The notes: generated by a model not told the origin, from the sequence alone. A stretch of 64,000 nucleotides of DNA from Acidipila sp. EB88 (GCF_003858395.1 NZ_QWEV01000005.1:496001-560000), one strand, 5' to 3'. Shown: positions 16,948 to 25,822, counted from the stretch's first letter. Numbers and translations: made by a program.

Positions 16948-18100
16948 ATGCCTCTTCGTTCCTGTTTTTGCCCTTCGTAGTATCTCTCGCGCTCGACGCC
17001 GCAGCCCTTGGTCAAAGCACCCGTGGAACTGGCCCGAACACAAGGCGCTTGCACGTAAGGTGAGGGACGAGTCCATCGTGCCGTTGCAGAAACGAGCAGC
17101 ACCTGCGGCCGCTCGGCGCGACCAAGGTCAAGAAAGTCGCAGTGCTTGGCTTGCTGTCAGAAGCCGTCGCACTGGACTGGTACAGCGTCGCCACCCTGTA
17201 CGGTGGCGACGCTGGTCGGCATCACGAAGCGGCTCGGCGCAGGGCGACGGTGCAGCCTTACATGGGCGAGGTACCGCAGTAAGCGGCCGCGGCCGCGCGG
17301 GACGCAGACGTGGCCATCGTGATTATCGGCAACCACCCTACCTGCCATGCAGGCTGGTTCCAGTGCCCGGTGATCGACGACGGCAAGGAGGCGATCGACC
17401 GGCTTTCCATGACGCTTGGGCAGGAGGACCTCGCCAGGGGCGTGTATGCGGTCAACCCCCGCACGGTCGTCGTGCTGCAGGCCACCTTTCGAACACTACG
17501 ACCCGGTCGCAGGAGCATGTGCTGGCGATCCTCGAGATCACACACAACAGCGAGGAGCAGGGCAACGGCCTTGCCGACGTTCTGTTGGGTGACTACAACC
17601 CTACGGGCCGCCAGCCGCAGAACTTAGGTCGCGAGCATGAGCGATCTGCCGCCGCGATGGACTACGGCATCCGCAGTGGCCGCACCTACCTTTATGTGAA
17701 CACCGCTCCTTTGTGCCCGTTTAGATTTGGCCTGAGCTACCCCAGCTTTCGCCCACGCACACCTCGCGAGAACACATCCACGCTGACCGCGGCAAGCAAG
17801 GCTTCTGTAGAGGTGACCAATACAGCCACGATGGCTGGCGATGAGGTCGTCCAGTAGTACGCGGGCCGTCCTGGATCCAAGGTGTTGCGCACAGTGGAGG
17901 AACTTGAGGAGTTCTCGCGGGTTCACCTGAACGCCGGCGAGACACGCACCGTCATGATGCGGATCCCTGATGCCTGCTGGCGTACCGGGGGCGAAGCCTC
18001 ACAGGCCATGAAGATCGAGGCGGAGCAGGTTGAGCTGCGGGTCGGGACTTCCTCGGCAGACATGCGAGAGCGCCGAATGATCGCCGTGACTCCATGGATG
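16948..18100 (+). pseudogene. Decayed GH3 beta-glucosidase, C-terminal remnant
   Basis: Several frames together spell a glycoside hydrolase family 3 protein. A signal-like stretch (FLFLPFVVSLALDAAALGQ, near 16960-17020) is followed directly by ALARKVRDESIVPLQK, a sequence from the middle of such enzymes. The N-terminal catalytic barrel is therefore missing. After a frame change comes KVKKVAVLGLLSEAVALDWYS, an in-frame TAA at 17280, then DADVAIVIIGN and NPRTVVVLQA. A second frame change near 17490 leads to QEHVLAILEITHNSEEQGNGLADVLLGDYNP. The fibronectin-like end is interrupted by TAG at 17855, where the family normally has VQLY. It cannot make an active enzyme. The exact left edge is uncertain. 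Confidence 0.82.
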
Positions 18101-18587
18101 AGTCGGTTATGTTCGGCACAGCGAGAGCGTCCAGAACGAGACTACACGCCCATCTGCACAGGAAAGGCAGGCAAAACAATTGTTCTGTGATCGATCTGTG
18201 CTACTCTTAGCTTGCGCTCAAGTGATTGGTTGTCAGTGGTTCTCGCCCGAAAAGCCAGACATTCTGGACATGTCTTCCACCAAGCCCTAAAGCGTACCCC
18301 CCTTGGTCTTGCAGCACCTTGCACAGGTTCAAGAGGTGTGGTCGAAGCAGCGACAACGTGTCGCTTAGCTTGTGGCTGCGTGTGGCAGAGCGAGCAGGAT
18401 TCAACTCCAGCTCATCCCGATCCTGGGTACTTCCCTACGCACATCTATTTTGTTCTCGCCCTCCGCTATTAAGCGCGTGCGAAAACTTGCAGCAAACATC
18501 GGACGACGCCAGCCGCCACGCAGGAAGTGCGTGTGCACCCGCGGGCTCGAGCGATGAGCGCAGTTTCTCAAAGGAAACTACCTTTTC
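18101..18587. other. Long intergenic region before the helicase, no gene seen
   Basis: The 487 bases between the GH3 remnant and the helicase start contain no believable gene. They may include a long untranslated leader for the helicase mRNA. An AAAGGAAA box sits shortly before the ATG at 18588. Confidence 0.45.
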
Positions 18588-19799
18588 ATGACTGATTCCA
18601 TGACACCCCCCGTGACCGCAGCGGTCACACAGTTTGTTGATTTTGCTATCTCTGAAACACTGAAGAAGCGCATTACTGCCTGCAATTTTATTACCCCTAC
18701 GCCTGTTCAGGCGGGCGCTATTCCTCCGGCCTTGGAGGGTAAGGACATTCTCGCCACCGCACAGACGGGTACCGGCAAGACGCTGTCCTTCCTGCTGCCG
18801 ATCATCGAAAAGCTCGAAGAAGTAAAGGCCACCCGTGGTGCAGCCGCCCTGATCCTGCTGCCGACCCGCGAGCTCGCGATGCAGGTCGAGAAGGCGTTCC
18901 GCCAGCTCACCACCGGCATCAGCGTTGCGCTGGTTGTGGGCGGCGTTGCGGAAGGTCCTCAGATCGAGGCGCTCCGTCGTGGAGCCCGCCTGATCGTGGC
19001 GACCCCCGGCCGCCTGGAAGACTACATCGGCCGCCGTCTGGTGAAGCTTGAAGGCATCCGCATCCTGGTTCTGGACGAAGTCGACCGCATGCTGGACATG
19101 GGCTTCAAGCCCGCGATTCGCCGCATCGCCGATTGTCTCCCCCAGGATCGCCAGACCCTGTGCTACTCCGCAACTCTCGACAACCAGATCAAGGAAGTCG
19201 TTCGCGACTACCTCAAGAACCCGGTTCGTATCGAGATCGGTTCAGTGCTCAAGCCCTCTGAGAATGTCGAACTGCAGGCGTTTGAAGTGGATGCCGACTC
19301 CAAGCTCGAGCTGCTGCAGCACCTGCTTCGCTCGGAGACTGGTTCCTTCATCGTGTTCGTGCGTACCAAGCACGGTGCAGACCGGATCGCGATGCGACTG
19401 GAGCGTGCCGGCATCGAGGCAGCACGCATCCATGGCGACCGTACCCAGGCACAGCGAAACGCGGCACTCCGCTCCTTCTCCCAGGGCCGGCAGCGCGTGC
19501 TCGTCGCGACCGATGTCGCAGCGCGCGGTATCGACGTGGCGCACGTGGCGCATGTTGTGAACTACGACATGCCCAAGGAAGCAGAAGACTTCGTTCACCG
19601 TGTCGGCCGTACAGGCCGTGCGGCATCGAAAGGTATCGCTTCCACCTTCACCACGCCGAACGAGCGCGGCGATCTGCGCAAGATCGAGCGTCAGCTCAAC
19701 ATCAAGATCAAGCGTTTCCGGGTCCGTCCGAACGGCGGAGCCGGTGTGACGCACCTCCCCGAGAACATCGCGGTGCAGCCGGTTCTGGTCGCGAACTAG
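18588..19799 (+). CDS. DEAD-box family ATP-dependent RNA helicase (DEVD variant)
   Basis: 403 residues with both RecA-like domains. Visible motifs are the Q-motif region (FITPTPVQ), AQTGTGKT (motif I), PTRELA (Ia), ATPGRL (Ib), DEVD at about 163-166 (motif II), SAT (III), RGIDVAHV (V) and HRVGRTGRA (VI). The third residue of motif II is Val instead of the usual Ala. The overall order and length resemble RhlE-type helicases, which remodel RNA in ribosome assembly or RNA decay. The C-terminal extension is short. It is monocistronic, preceded by a long leader and followed by a strong bidirectional terminator shared with dut. Such helicases are often cold-induced; that is inference here. Confidence 0.94.
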   Translation: MTDSMTPPVTAAVTQFVDFAISETLKKRITACNFITPTPVQAGAIPPALEGKDILATAQTGTGKTLSFLLPIIEKLEEVKATRGAAALILLPTRELAMQVEKAFRQLTTGISVALVVGGVAEGPQIEALRRGARLIVATPGRLEDYIGRRLVKLEGIRILVLDEVDRMLDMGFKPAIRRIADCLPQDRQTLCYSATLDNQIKEVVRDYLKNPVRIEIGSVLKPSENVELQAFEVDADSKLELLQHLLRSETGSFIVFVRTKHGADRIAMRLERAGIEAARIHGDRTQAQRNAALRSFSQGRQRVLVATDVAARGIDVAHVAHVVNYDMPKEAEDFVHRVGRTGRAASKGIASTFTTPNERGDLRKIERQLNIKIKRFRVRPNGGAGVTHLPENIAVQPVLVAN

Positions 19800-19843
19800 T
19801 TCCATCCGTACCTGCTGCATTCTAGTCACAGGCTGCAGCGAAC

Positions 19844-19874
19844 AAAAGGGTGCCCTCATTGAGGGCACCCTTTT
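19844..19874. terminator. Strong bidirectional terminator between helicase and dut
   Basis: A perfect 14-base stem (AAAAGGGTGCCCTC / GAGGGCACCCTTTT) with a 3-base ATT loop. A and T runs at both ends let it work on both strands. It sits between convergent genes. Confidence 0.93.
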
Positions 19875-19888
19875 TGCTGCTCGCCTGC

Positions 19889-20383
19889 TTATCTGCCGCT
19901 TGAGCCGAACCCCTGCGCGGCTCGCGAGGTCTGTCCCAGCTCTTCCACCACGACCAGTTCGAAGTGTGTCATGGCCTGGAACGGCGACATCTGGACGATC
20001 TTGTCGCCGGCATGAAGCATGACCGACACGTCGGACCGAACCAACCGCGCATCCTCGATCTGGCCTGCGGATCCCCGCTCCAGGGACAAGGTGTATTGCG
20101 GCTGGTTCACATTGATCAGGCAGACCAGGATTTCTCCGCGGTAACCGGCGTCGATCCGGCCCCCGGCGTAGGTGATTCCCTTGGCTGCCATGCTGGACCG
20201 GTCACCCAGCACAAATCCCATGCCGCTTGGTCCCTCTACAGCGATGCCGGTGCGCACCTTTACAGGAATGCCCGGCTCGAGGCGGACGTCCTCGATCGCA
20301 TAAAGATCAAAACCCAGGTCCTGTCCGGAGTAGTTCACCGAAGGAACCTGGGCTTCAGGGTGCAGCAGCTTCACTTTAATCAT
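19889..20383 (-). CDS. dut: dUTP diphosphatase
   Basis: 164 residues. It hydrolyses dUTP to dUMP and pyrophosphate, keeping uracil out of DNA. All five trimeric dUTPase motifs can be followed: GFDLYA near the N-terminus, GDRSSMAAKG, AGGRIDAGYRGEI with the catalytic Asp, GDKIVQM, and RAAQGFGSSGR at the C-terminus. The length is slightly above the usual 145-155 because of an insertion between motifs 3 and 4. The ATG at 20383 follows directly on the short intergenic region from the small paralogue gene upstream on the same strand, about 30 bases away, so the two may be co-transcribed. Confidence 0.94.
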   Translation of the reverse strand: MIKVKLLHPEAQVPSVNYSGQDLGFDLYAIEDVRLEPGIPVKVRTGIAVEGPSGMGFVLGDRSSMAAKGITYAGGRIDAGYRGEILVCLINVNQPQYTLSLERGSAGQIEDARLVRSDVSVMLHAGDKIVQMSPFQAMTHFELVVVEELGQTSRAAQGFGSSGR

Positions 20384-20412
20384 GAGAAAACGTTAACAGC
20401 AGAAGGCGTGCT

Positions 20413-20652
20413 TCAGCGAGCTTCGGCCGCTGCCTGCGCAGTCTCTTTGCGCTGCTTGGCCCAACGGCGCTTTTGTGCCTGGGCGATGCGGCGCCGAGCG
20501 TCCGCACTCAGAACGCGTGGTTTTTTGGCCCCTGGCGCTGCACCCTCGGCAGCAGTAAACCTGTCGCTGGTGGAGTTCCGCAGCAGTTCGCGTACCTGCT
20601 CCAGGCGAGTAATCTCACCCTCAATGGCGGCAATCATCTCTTCACGGGTCAT
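20413..20652 (-). CDS. Small basic protein with RIAQAQKRRWA tail motif (paralogue)
   Basis: 79 residues from the ATG at 20652. The N-terminal helix (MIAAIEGEITRLEQVRELL) and the C-terminal LSADARRRIAQAQKRRWAKQRK match the protein at 16287 position by position, with a variable Ala/Lys linker. A frame extension to 20709 has no ribosome binding site, while AAGG precedes the ATG at 20652. The gene sits between the MoaD-like gene and dut on the same strand. The conserved architecture argues for a real family with a nucleic-acid-related role, but I know of no assigned function. Confidence 0.72.
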   Translation of the reverse strand: MTREEMIAAIEGEITRLEQVRELLRNSTSDRFTAAEGAAPGAKKPRVLSADARRRIAQAQKRRWAKQRKETAQAAAEAR

Positions 20653-20681
20653 TGGATTAGAACCTTCATCGATATTCGCCC

Positions 20682-21227
20682 CTACGCTACATGTGGCTGC
20701 ATCGTACACAGTTTCGCATCCATCGCCGTGGTGACAGATGACATCAGCAGACCTGCGGTACCGATTCCAATGAATGCGCGAAGCGTTACCGTTGTTGTAA
20801 CACCGTTCTCGGCAATTTGTAACTCACTATGATCAAGAAATTGCCACAAAAGAAAACCGGCGCCTCGGCGCCGGTTCCTTTTTGGCATTACCTCTTTATC
20901 CACATCGACATTCTTCACATCCGCAGTAGGAACAGCAGCACTCCGCGCGATCCAGGCCCCGGCGATGGACGGAATCACCAGCACCTCATCGCCATCCTTG
21001 AAGGTGTAGCTGTCATTGCCTAGGAAGCGTATATCTTCCTCGTTTACATAGAAGTTGATGAAACGACGGACCTGTCCATCTTCGCCGCGGATGTGGCTCT
21101 TCAACGCGGGGAAGCTCGTCTCGATATCTTCAATGAGCTGCGGCAAATGCGCTGCGGAGGAAGCCAGCTCGCGTTCGCCGTTGGTGTGCTTCTGAAACGC
21201 ATTTGGTAACAAAACTCGAATAGCCAT
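20682..21227 (-). CDS. MoaD/ThiS-like protein, apparently frameshifted at its C-terminus
   Basis: Residues 1-90 are a MoaD/ThiS-type ubiquitin-like fold, ending in GDEVLVIPSIAG. Family members normally end in Gly-Gly shortly after this point. Here residue 91 is Ala and the frame continues for another 90 residues through a strong terminator hairpin (20846-20876), ending just before the next gene. Adding one G to the GGGG run at 20957-20960 would give AGGL and a stop about 22 codons later. So this is either a real one-base loss or a sequencing error. The gene directly follows thrC with no gap (ATG at 21227). Sulfur-carrier or thrC-partner roles are known for relatives; here the function is uncertain. 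Confidence 0.7.
   Translation of the reverse strand: MAIRVLLPNAFQKHTNGERELASSAAHLPQLIEDIETSFPALKSHIRGEDGQVRRFINFYVNEEDIRFLGNDSYTFKDGDEVLVIPSIAGAWIARSAAVPTADVKNVDVDKEVMPKRNRRRGAGFLLWQFLDHSELQIAENGVTTTVTLRAFIGIGTAGLLMSSVTTAMDAKLCTMQPHVA
20846..20876 (-). terminator. Terminator downstream of thrC-moaD-like operon
   Basis: AACCGGCGCC and GGCGCCGGTT form a GC-rich stem, followed on the minus strand by TTTTCTTTT. It lies about 80-110 bases past the normal end point of a MoaD-type protein, and inside the extended reading frame described for that gene. Confidence 0.8.
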
Positions 21228-22490
21228 TTACTTTCTCCCTGTTACTAATTCTGAAGCGAACTGATTACGATCGATATACTCTTCGAAGTCGACGAGGCGG
21301 GGACGCACTGCTTCTTTCGCTGGGAAACATCCAGCCAGTGCATCGGTAGTCTTGAGTCCGTTGCCGGTAATGCAGGAGACAGTTACCTCGTCCGGATGAA
21401 TGCGGCCATGCGCGTATAGGCGGGCCGTGATGGCGGTGGTTACCCCGCCTGCTGTTTCTGTGAAGATCCCCTCGGTCTCGGCAAGCTCCCGGATACCCGA
21501 AACAATTTCCACATCCGAAACATCCTCGGCCCATCCTCCGCTCTGGCGGATCACGCGTACTGCGTACACGCCGTCAGCCGGGTTGCCGATTGCGAGTGAG
21601 CGCGCAATTGTGTTTGGCCGCTGCGGGTCGATATGGTCCGCGCCTGTTTTGACCGCGACCGAGATCGGCGAGCAGCCTGTTGCCTGTGCTCCGAAGAACC
21701 GGACCGGCTTATCCTCAACCAGGCCGAGTTCGACCAGTTCGCGGAACGCCTTCTTGATCTTGGTGATAAGGGATCCGCCGGCCATCGGACAGACGATGTT
21801 GTCGGGCAGGCGCCAGCCAAGCTGTTCCGCGATCTCGTAGCCGACCGTCTTGGAGCCCTCGGCGTAGTACGGACGCAGGTTGACGTTGACGAAGCCCCAG
21901 TGAAAGCGATCCGCGATCTGCGAGCACAGCCGGTTCACGTGGTCGTAGTTGCCATCGATCCGGACGAGGTTCGCGCCATAGACCTCGGTGTTGAGGATCT
22001 TGGCAGCTTCCAGGTCAGAGGGAACGAGGATATAGGTCTTGAGGCCGAGGCGGGCGGCGTGCGCGGCGACCGCATTCGCCAGGTTGCCCGTAGAGGAGCA
22101 ACCGACAGTGTCGAAGCCGAACGCCTGCGCATTGGCAAGGGCGACCGCGACCACGCGGTCCTTGAAGGACAGGGTCGGCATGCACACGGCATCATTCTTG
22201 ATATAGAGATTGCTAGCGCCAATGCGCGCACCGAGATTGGGTGCTTTGACCAGGGGAGTCCACCCGGAGGGCGTGGTCGGCACGTAGTCTTCCGGAACTG
22301 GGAGCAGCGACTGGTAGCGCCACATCGAGGTGGGACCCTGCGCGATGGAGTCGCGCGTCACAGTCCCCTTCGCCAGATCCAGATCGACGAACACTTCGAG
22401 CGGGGAAAAACACTCGTCACAGATCGAAAGCGGCGCGTTCTCGTACCGCTTGCCGCATTCGCGACAACGTAGTTCGTAAGCTAATGCCAT
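21228..22490 (-). CDS. thrC: Threonine synthase
   Basis: About 420 residues. It converts O-phospho-L-homoserine to threonine with pyridoxal phosphate, the last step of threonine biosynthesis. The PLP lysine is K110 in MPTLSFKDRVV, with CSSTGNLANAVAAHAARLG as the substrate-phosphate region and the PLP-phosphate loop GGSL. The N-terminus carries a four-cysteine motif (C9, C12, C24, C27) typical of a class of longer threonine synthases. I use the ATG at 22490 with GAGGG upstream, rather than the one at 22541 which adds 17 residues. It is the first gene of an operon with the MoaD-like gene, whose ATG abuts its stop. Confidence 0.94.
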   Translation of the reverse strand: MALAYELRCRECGKRYENAPLSICDECFSPLEVFVDLDLAKGTVTRDSIAQGPTSMWRYQSLLPVPEDYVPTTPSGWTPLVKAPNLGARIGASNLYIKNDAVCMPTLSFKDRVVAVALANAQAFGFDTVGCSSTGNLANAVAAHAARLGLKTYILVPSDLEAAKILNTEVYGANLVRIDGNYDHVNRLCSQIADRFHWGFVNVNLRPYYAEGSKTVGYEIAEQLGWRLPDNIVCPMAGGSLITKIKKAFRELVELGLVEDKPVRFFGAQATGCSPISVAVKTGADHIDPQRPNTIARSLAIGNPADGVYAVRVIRQSGGWAEDVSDVEIVSGIRELAETEGIFTETAGGVTTAITARLYAHGRIHPDEVTVSCITGNGLKTTDALAGCFPAKEAVRPRLVDFEEYIDRNQFASELVTGRK

Positions 22491-23052
22491 CCTTGCCCTC
22501 GCAATGAGAGCAGCCGATGGTACGGGCACGACTGACGACAACTCTTCCCCGGTTTTTGCCGGCGAACAGATACCACACTTAGGAAATTAGCGAGATGGCG
22601 AACGCGGCGGTGCTGCCTGCGGCGTTCAACACCCCGAATCTCATGTTCCCCGCCAGCCCGAAGGCTTTTAGGAGAGAGTTGACACCGTTGTCCGGAATTG
22701 CACCGGCCGGTTGTCGTGGCGTCACAGGGCCCGTCCCTCAACCACTCTTCATGAAATCCAGGCTCGCTCCTGAGGAGCAAACTTGAACTGAGTTATGTGA
22801 TACCACGTAGGCCTGAATGGATGCAACAATTTACGCGGAAACGCGATGCAGCAAGGCTGCCGCGATGGGTGATGCGCCGTTGCTTCTGTGATCCAGCAGC
22901 GCCCGCCCAGTCTGCTCGCACCCGCTATCCCGGGCAAGGCCGCCCGTGCTGTGGATTTGAGCGCCGCCCTTCGCTGGCTATTTTCTACACCTAAAGTGGG
23001 AGTTTTATGGGTATGCTGGCAGCCATCCACCTGTTCCAACTTCGGAGGCCCC
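22491..23052. other. Divergent intergenic region, no gene seen
   Basis: About 560 bases between thrC and the PNGase A-like gene. No reading frame here looks like a protein. Both promoters should lie in it. Confidence 0.5.
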
Positions 23053-24768
23053 TTGCACATCTTCCCCGCTCGTCGCACGTCGCTGCTCTGCGTCGCTACC
23101 GCCTTGCTGTCGTCGTGCCTGTTTGCGCAGACGCCCGTGCCGCCCACCCCGGTTATCGGCTCCTCCAACCCGGTCACGGCCGAGCCACCGGTCAAGCGTC
23201 CCTCCACCACCCCCTGCACCGTGTCACTGCTGACCAACCAGCAGTTCACCGACTTCAGCAGCAAGCCGTACAGCTACACGCCCCCGGCCAACTGCAAGGG
23301 CCCTTGGAGCAAGGTAGTTTTTTCCGCCGACTTCAATGTCTCGGCCGGCCGGCAGTATGACCGCACCGCCGAGTTCTTCCTGGGCGGCGCCAACATCTAC
23401 TTCGGCACGACGGCCGAACCGCGAACCGCGCTGAGCCCCTCGTGGCACGTGGAGCGCGACGTCACCAATCTGAGCGCCCTGCTTACCAGCACGCAGACGG
23501 GCCAAGCCAACCTCTTCAACTTCGTGGGTACCTCGGGCGGCGTCGACTACACGGGCATCATCACCGGCACGGCCGTGCTGCAGTTCTATCCCGCCGGGCC
23601 AAATGATCCGGCCCCGGCCGAGCCGGACTCGGTACTGCCGCTCTCCTCGACCAACGCGTCCACCTCGCTGAACACCACGGCGGACCGGCTGACCGGCACG
23701 TTCCCAACCCTGCCAAAGAACGTCGAAGGCGCCTATCTCGAGCTCATTTCGCAGAGCCAGTCCGGCGACGAGTTCTGGTACACCTGCTCCCCGAGCAGCG
23801 TGGCCACGCAGCTTGAGAACTGCGGCAATACCGGCTTCCGCGAGACCGAGGTCTACGTGGATGGCCAGCCCGCAGGCATTGCCCCTGTCTACCCATGGAT
23901 CTACACCGGCGGCATTGACCCTTCGCTGTGGGAGCCGATCACCGGAGTGCAGACCCTCAACTTCAAGCCGTACCTGGTGGACCTGACGCCCTTCGCCGGG
24001 CTTCTTTCGAATGGGCAGCAGCATACCGTGGCCATCGGCGTGTTCAATGCTGACTCCTACTTCGACGTGACCGGAACCCTGCTGCTGTACCTGGACCATG
24101 GTGGAGCGCAGGTGACCGGCGCCGTGACGACCAACACGCTCGATGCCGCGCCCACGCCCGGCGTCCAGGCAGACGCCCCGGTGGATGCAAGCGGAACCAC
24201 GCATGCAACCACGCTGGTCAGCTCTGTCCGCAACTTCCAGCTAGGCGGCTACCTCAACACCTCGCATGGACTGGTGAAGACCACCATCAACGAGCAGGTG
24301 CACTTCGGCAATTATCAGCAGATCACTTTCAACAACCTGGTCTACACCCAGAACATTGCGCAGGTATCTACTGCTTACGCGGTGACTGATACGGTGAGCG
24401 GCGGTGTCACGGCTGAGAAGCAACAGACCAGCGTCTACCCGTTCACCTTCAACTACAACTCCTATGAGAATGCGGACGGCTCCGGCGGCCTGTATGTGTA
24501 CGCGTACCAGCAGGACTTCGAGTACCTGCAGCAGCTGCTGAACGGCGTGCCGGTACTGAGCAGCGGCTCGCAGGAGGTCGTGGGGTCGACGGACCAGTAC
24601 ACGCTCAACCCGGCGGGAGCGCTGGTCACGCGCTCGATCAACAGCAACGCCAGCTACCAGTCGACCGACACACTTGGCCACTGCTACAGCCGTACGCTTG
24701 CCGCGACCAACCTCGCGCTGACGTCGTTTGTGGATGGCGCAAGCTGCGGAGGCACCAACAAGCAGTAG
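23053..24768 (+). CDS. Peptide-N-glycosidase A (PNGase A) family lipoprotein
   Basis: 571 residues. The segment about 175-370 carries features of the PNGase A N-terminal domain: VEGAYLELISQSQSGDEFWY, FRETEVYVDGQPAGI, PVYPWIYTGGIDPSLWEPI and HTVAIGVFNADSYFDVTG. Family members release N-glycans from glycoproteins; bacterial members are little studied. I place the start at the TTG at 23053 because GGAGG lies four bases upstream. The frame from 22888 has no such site. The N-terminus then reads as a signal peptide ending in LSSC (Cys22), a lipobox, so a lipoprotein is likely; cleavage after LFA is the alternative. It is followed by a terminator. Confidence 0.8.
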   Translation: MHIFPARRTSLLCVATALLSSCLFAQTPVPPTPVIGSSNPVTAEPPVKRPSTTPCTVSLLTNQQFTDFSSKPYSYTPPANCKGPWSKVVFSADFNVSAGRQYDRTAEFFLGGANIYFGTTAEPRTALSPSWHVERDVTNLSALLTSTQTGQANLFNFVGTSGGVDYTGIITGTAVLQFYPAGPNDPAPAEPDSVLPLSSTNASTSLNTTADRLTGTFPTLPKNVEGAYLELISQSQSGDEFWYTCSPSSVATQLENCGNTGFRETEVYVDGQPAGIAPVYPWIYTGGIDPSLWEPITGVQTLNFKPYLVDLTPFAGLLSNGQQHTVAIGVFNADSYFDVTGTLLLYLDHGGAQVTGAVTTNTLDAAPTPGVQADAPVDASGTTHATTLVSSVRNFQLGGYLNTSHGLVKTTINEQVHFGNYQQITFNNLVYTQNIAQVSTAYAVTDTVSGGVTAEKQQTSVYPFTFNYNSYENADGSGGLYVYAYQQDFEYLQQLLNGVPVLSSGSQEVVGSTDQYTLNPAGALVTRSINSNASYQSTDTLGHCYSRTLAATNLALTSFVDGASCGGTNKQ

Positions 24769-24787
24769 TGAAGCTTGTCTTCACTCG

Positions 24788-24816
24788 AGGGCCCGGCATC
24801 CTTGCCGGGCCCTTTT
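24788..24816 (+). terminator. Rho-independent terminator
   Basis: AGGGCCCGGCA pairs with TGCCGGGCCCT over 11 bases with a TCCT loop, followed by TTT. It directly follows the PNGase A-like gene. Confidence 0.92.
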
Positions 24817-25036
24817 ACATGCAACTCGCTGTTCCATATCGATTCGCCTGAGTGCTTTTCGCCACGGCATTGCCAGCCTTACTGCTGCGCTCGCATTGTT
24901 GCGAGTCGCGGCATCTATCCACATGGCAGCAATCCAGGGCCGCGTGCGTAAGTGCCGACGTTCGGGGCTGCAGAACGCTCTGCTTACCCATACAACAGCC
25001 TATGAGAGCGCCACCTATTCAGGAGAGCGATTAAAA

Positions 25037-25822
25037 ATGAGCGACGATTTCGAGATCGCCAGGCAGGGATCCAAGGGCAAAAAGAACGGCGCCCCCTGCG
25101 ACAGGCAGGACAACGAGGTTGCAGCCACGCAGGAGCCATGGACGCCGGCCAGCAACAACGCGATTGGCACCGAGGCGATCTCACGTCGCGGCTTCCTGCA
25201 GGGCACCGCACTGCTCGCGGGCGGCCTGGCAGCCACTACTGTTCCCGGTAGCGCGGCGCACGCGCAGGAACAGCGCCGCGCCGTGGAGCCGGTGCGCAAA
25301 CTGCCGCTCAGCCTCACGATCAACGGCGAGCACAAGGAGTTGCAGGTGGATCCGCGTATCAGCCTGCTCGACCTTCTGCGCGAGCAGCTTGAGCTTACCG
25401 GCACCAAGAAGGGCTGCGACCACGGGCAGTGTGGCGCGTGCACCGTGATTGCCGGTGGGCGCCGCATCAACAGCTGCCTTTCCCTGGCGCTTGTTCATGA
25501 TGGGGACTCCATCACCACGGTTGAAGGACTGGCAAAGGGCGACGCGCTGCACCCGGTGCAGACCGCATTCCTTGAGAACGATGGCTACCAGTGCGGTTAC
25601 TGCACGCCAGGGCAGATCTGCTCCGCAGTGGCGCTGCTCGACGAGGTCAAGAAGGGCGAGCCAAGCTACGTGACCGAGAACCTGCAACACCCAGGCCCGG
25701 TGGAGCTTTCCGTCGAAGAGATCAAGGAACGCATGAGCGGCAACCTTTGTCGGTGCGGTGCGTATCCCGGCATCGTCGCCGCCGTACAGCAGGCCTATCG
25801 CGAGCACTCGCAGCAAAGCTGA
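25037..25822 (+). CDS. paoA: Periplasmic aldehyde dehydrogenase, 2Fe-2S subunit (PaoA-like)
   Basis: 261 residues. A twin-arginine signal (SRRGFLQGTALLAGG, RR at 50-51) ending in AHAQ follows an unusually long, polar 49-residue lead. The mature part holds two [2Fe-2S] clusters: C127, C132, C135 and C147 in the plant-type domain, and C186, C189, C238 and C240 in the second. This is the small subunit of a molybdenum hydroxylase of the xanthine dehydrogenase family, like Escherichia coli PaoA (YagT). It carries the Tat signal for the whole complex. The ATG at 25037 has AGGAGAG upstream. Two further subunit genes follow at once. Confidence 0.93.
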   Translation: MSDDFEIARQGSKGKKNGAPCDRQDNEVAATQEPWTPASNNAIGTEAISRRGFLQGTALLAGGLAATTVPGSAAHAQEQRRAVEPVRKLPLSLTINGEHKELQVDPRISLLDLLREQLELTGTKKGCDHGQCGACTVIAGGRRINSCLSLALVHDGDSITTVEGLAKGDALHPVQTAFLENDGYQCGYCTPGQICSAVALLDEVKKGEPSYVTENLQHPGPVELSVEEIKERMSGNLCRCGAYPGIVAAVQQAYREHSQQS

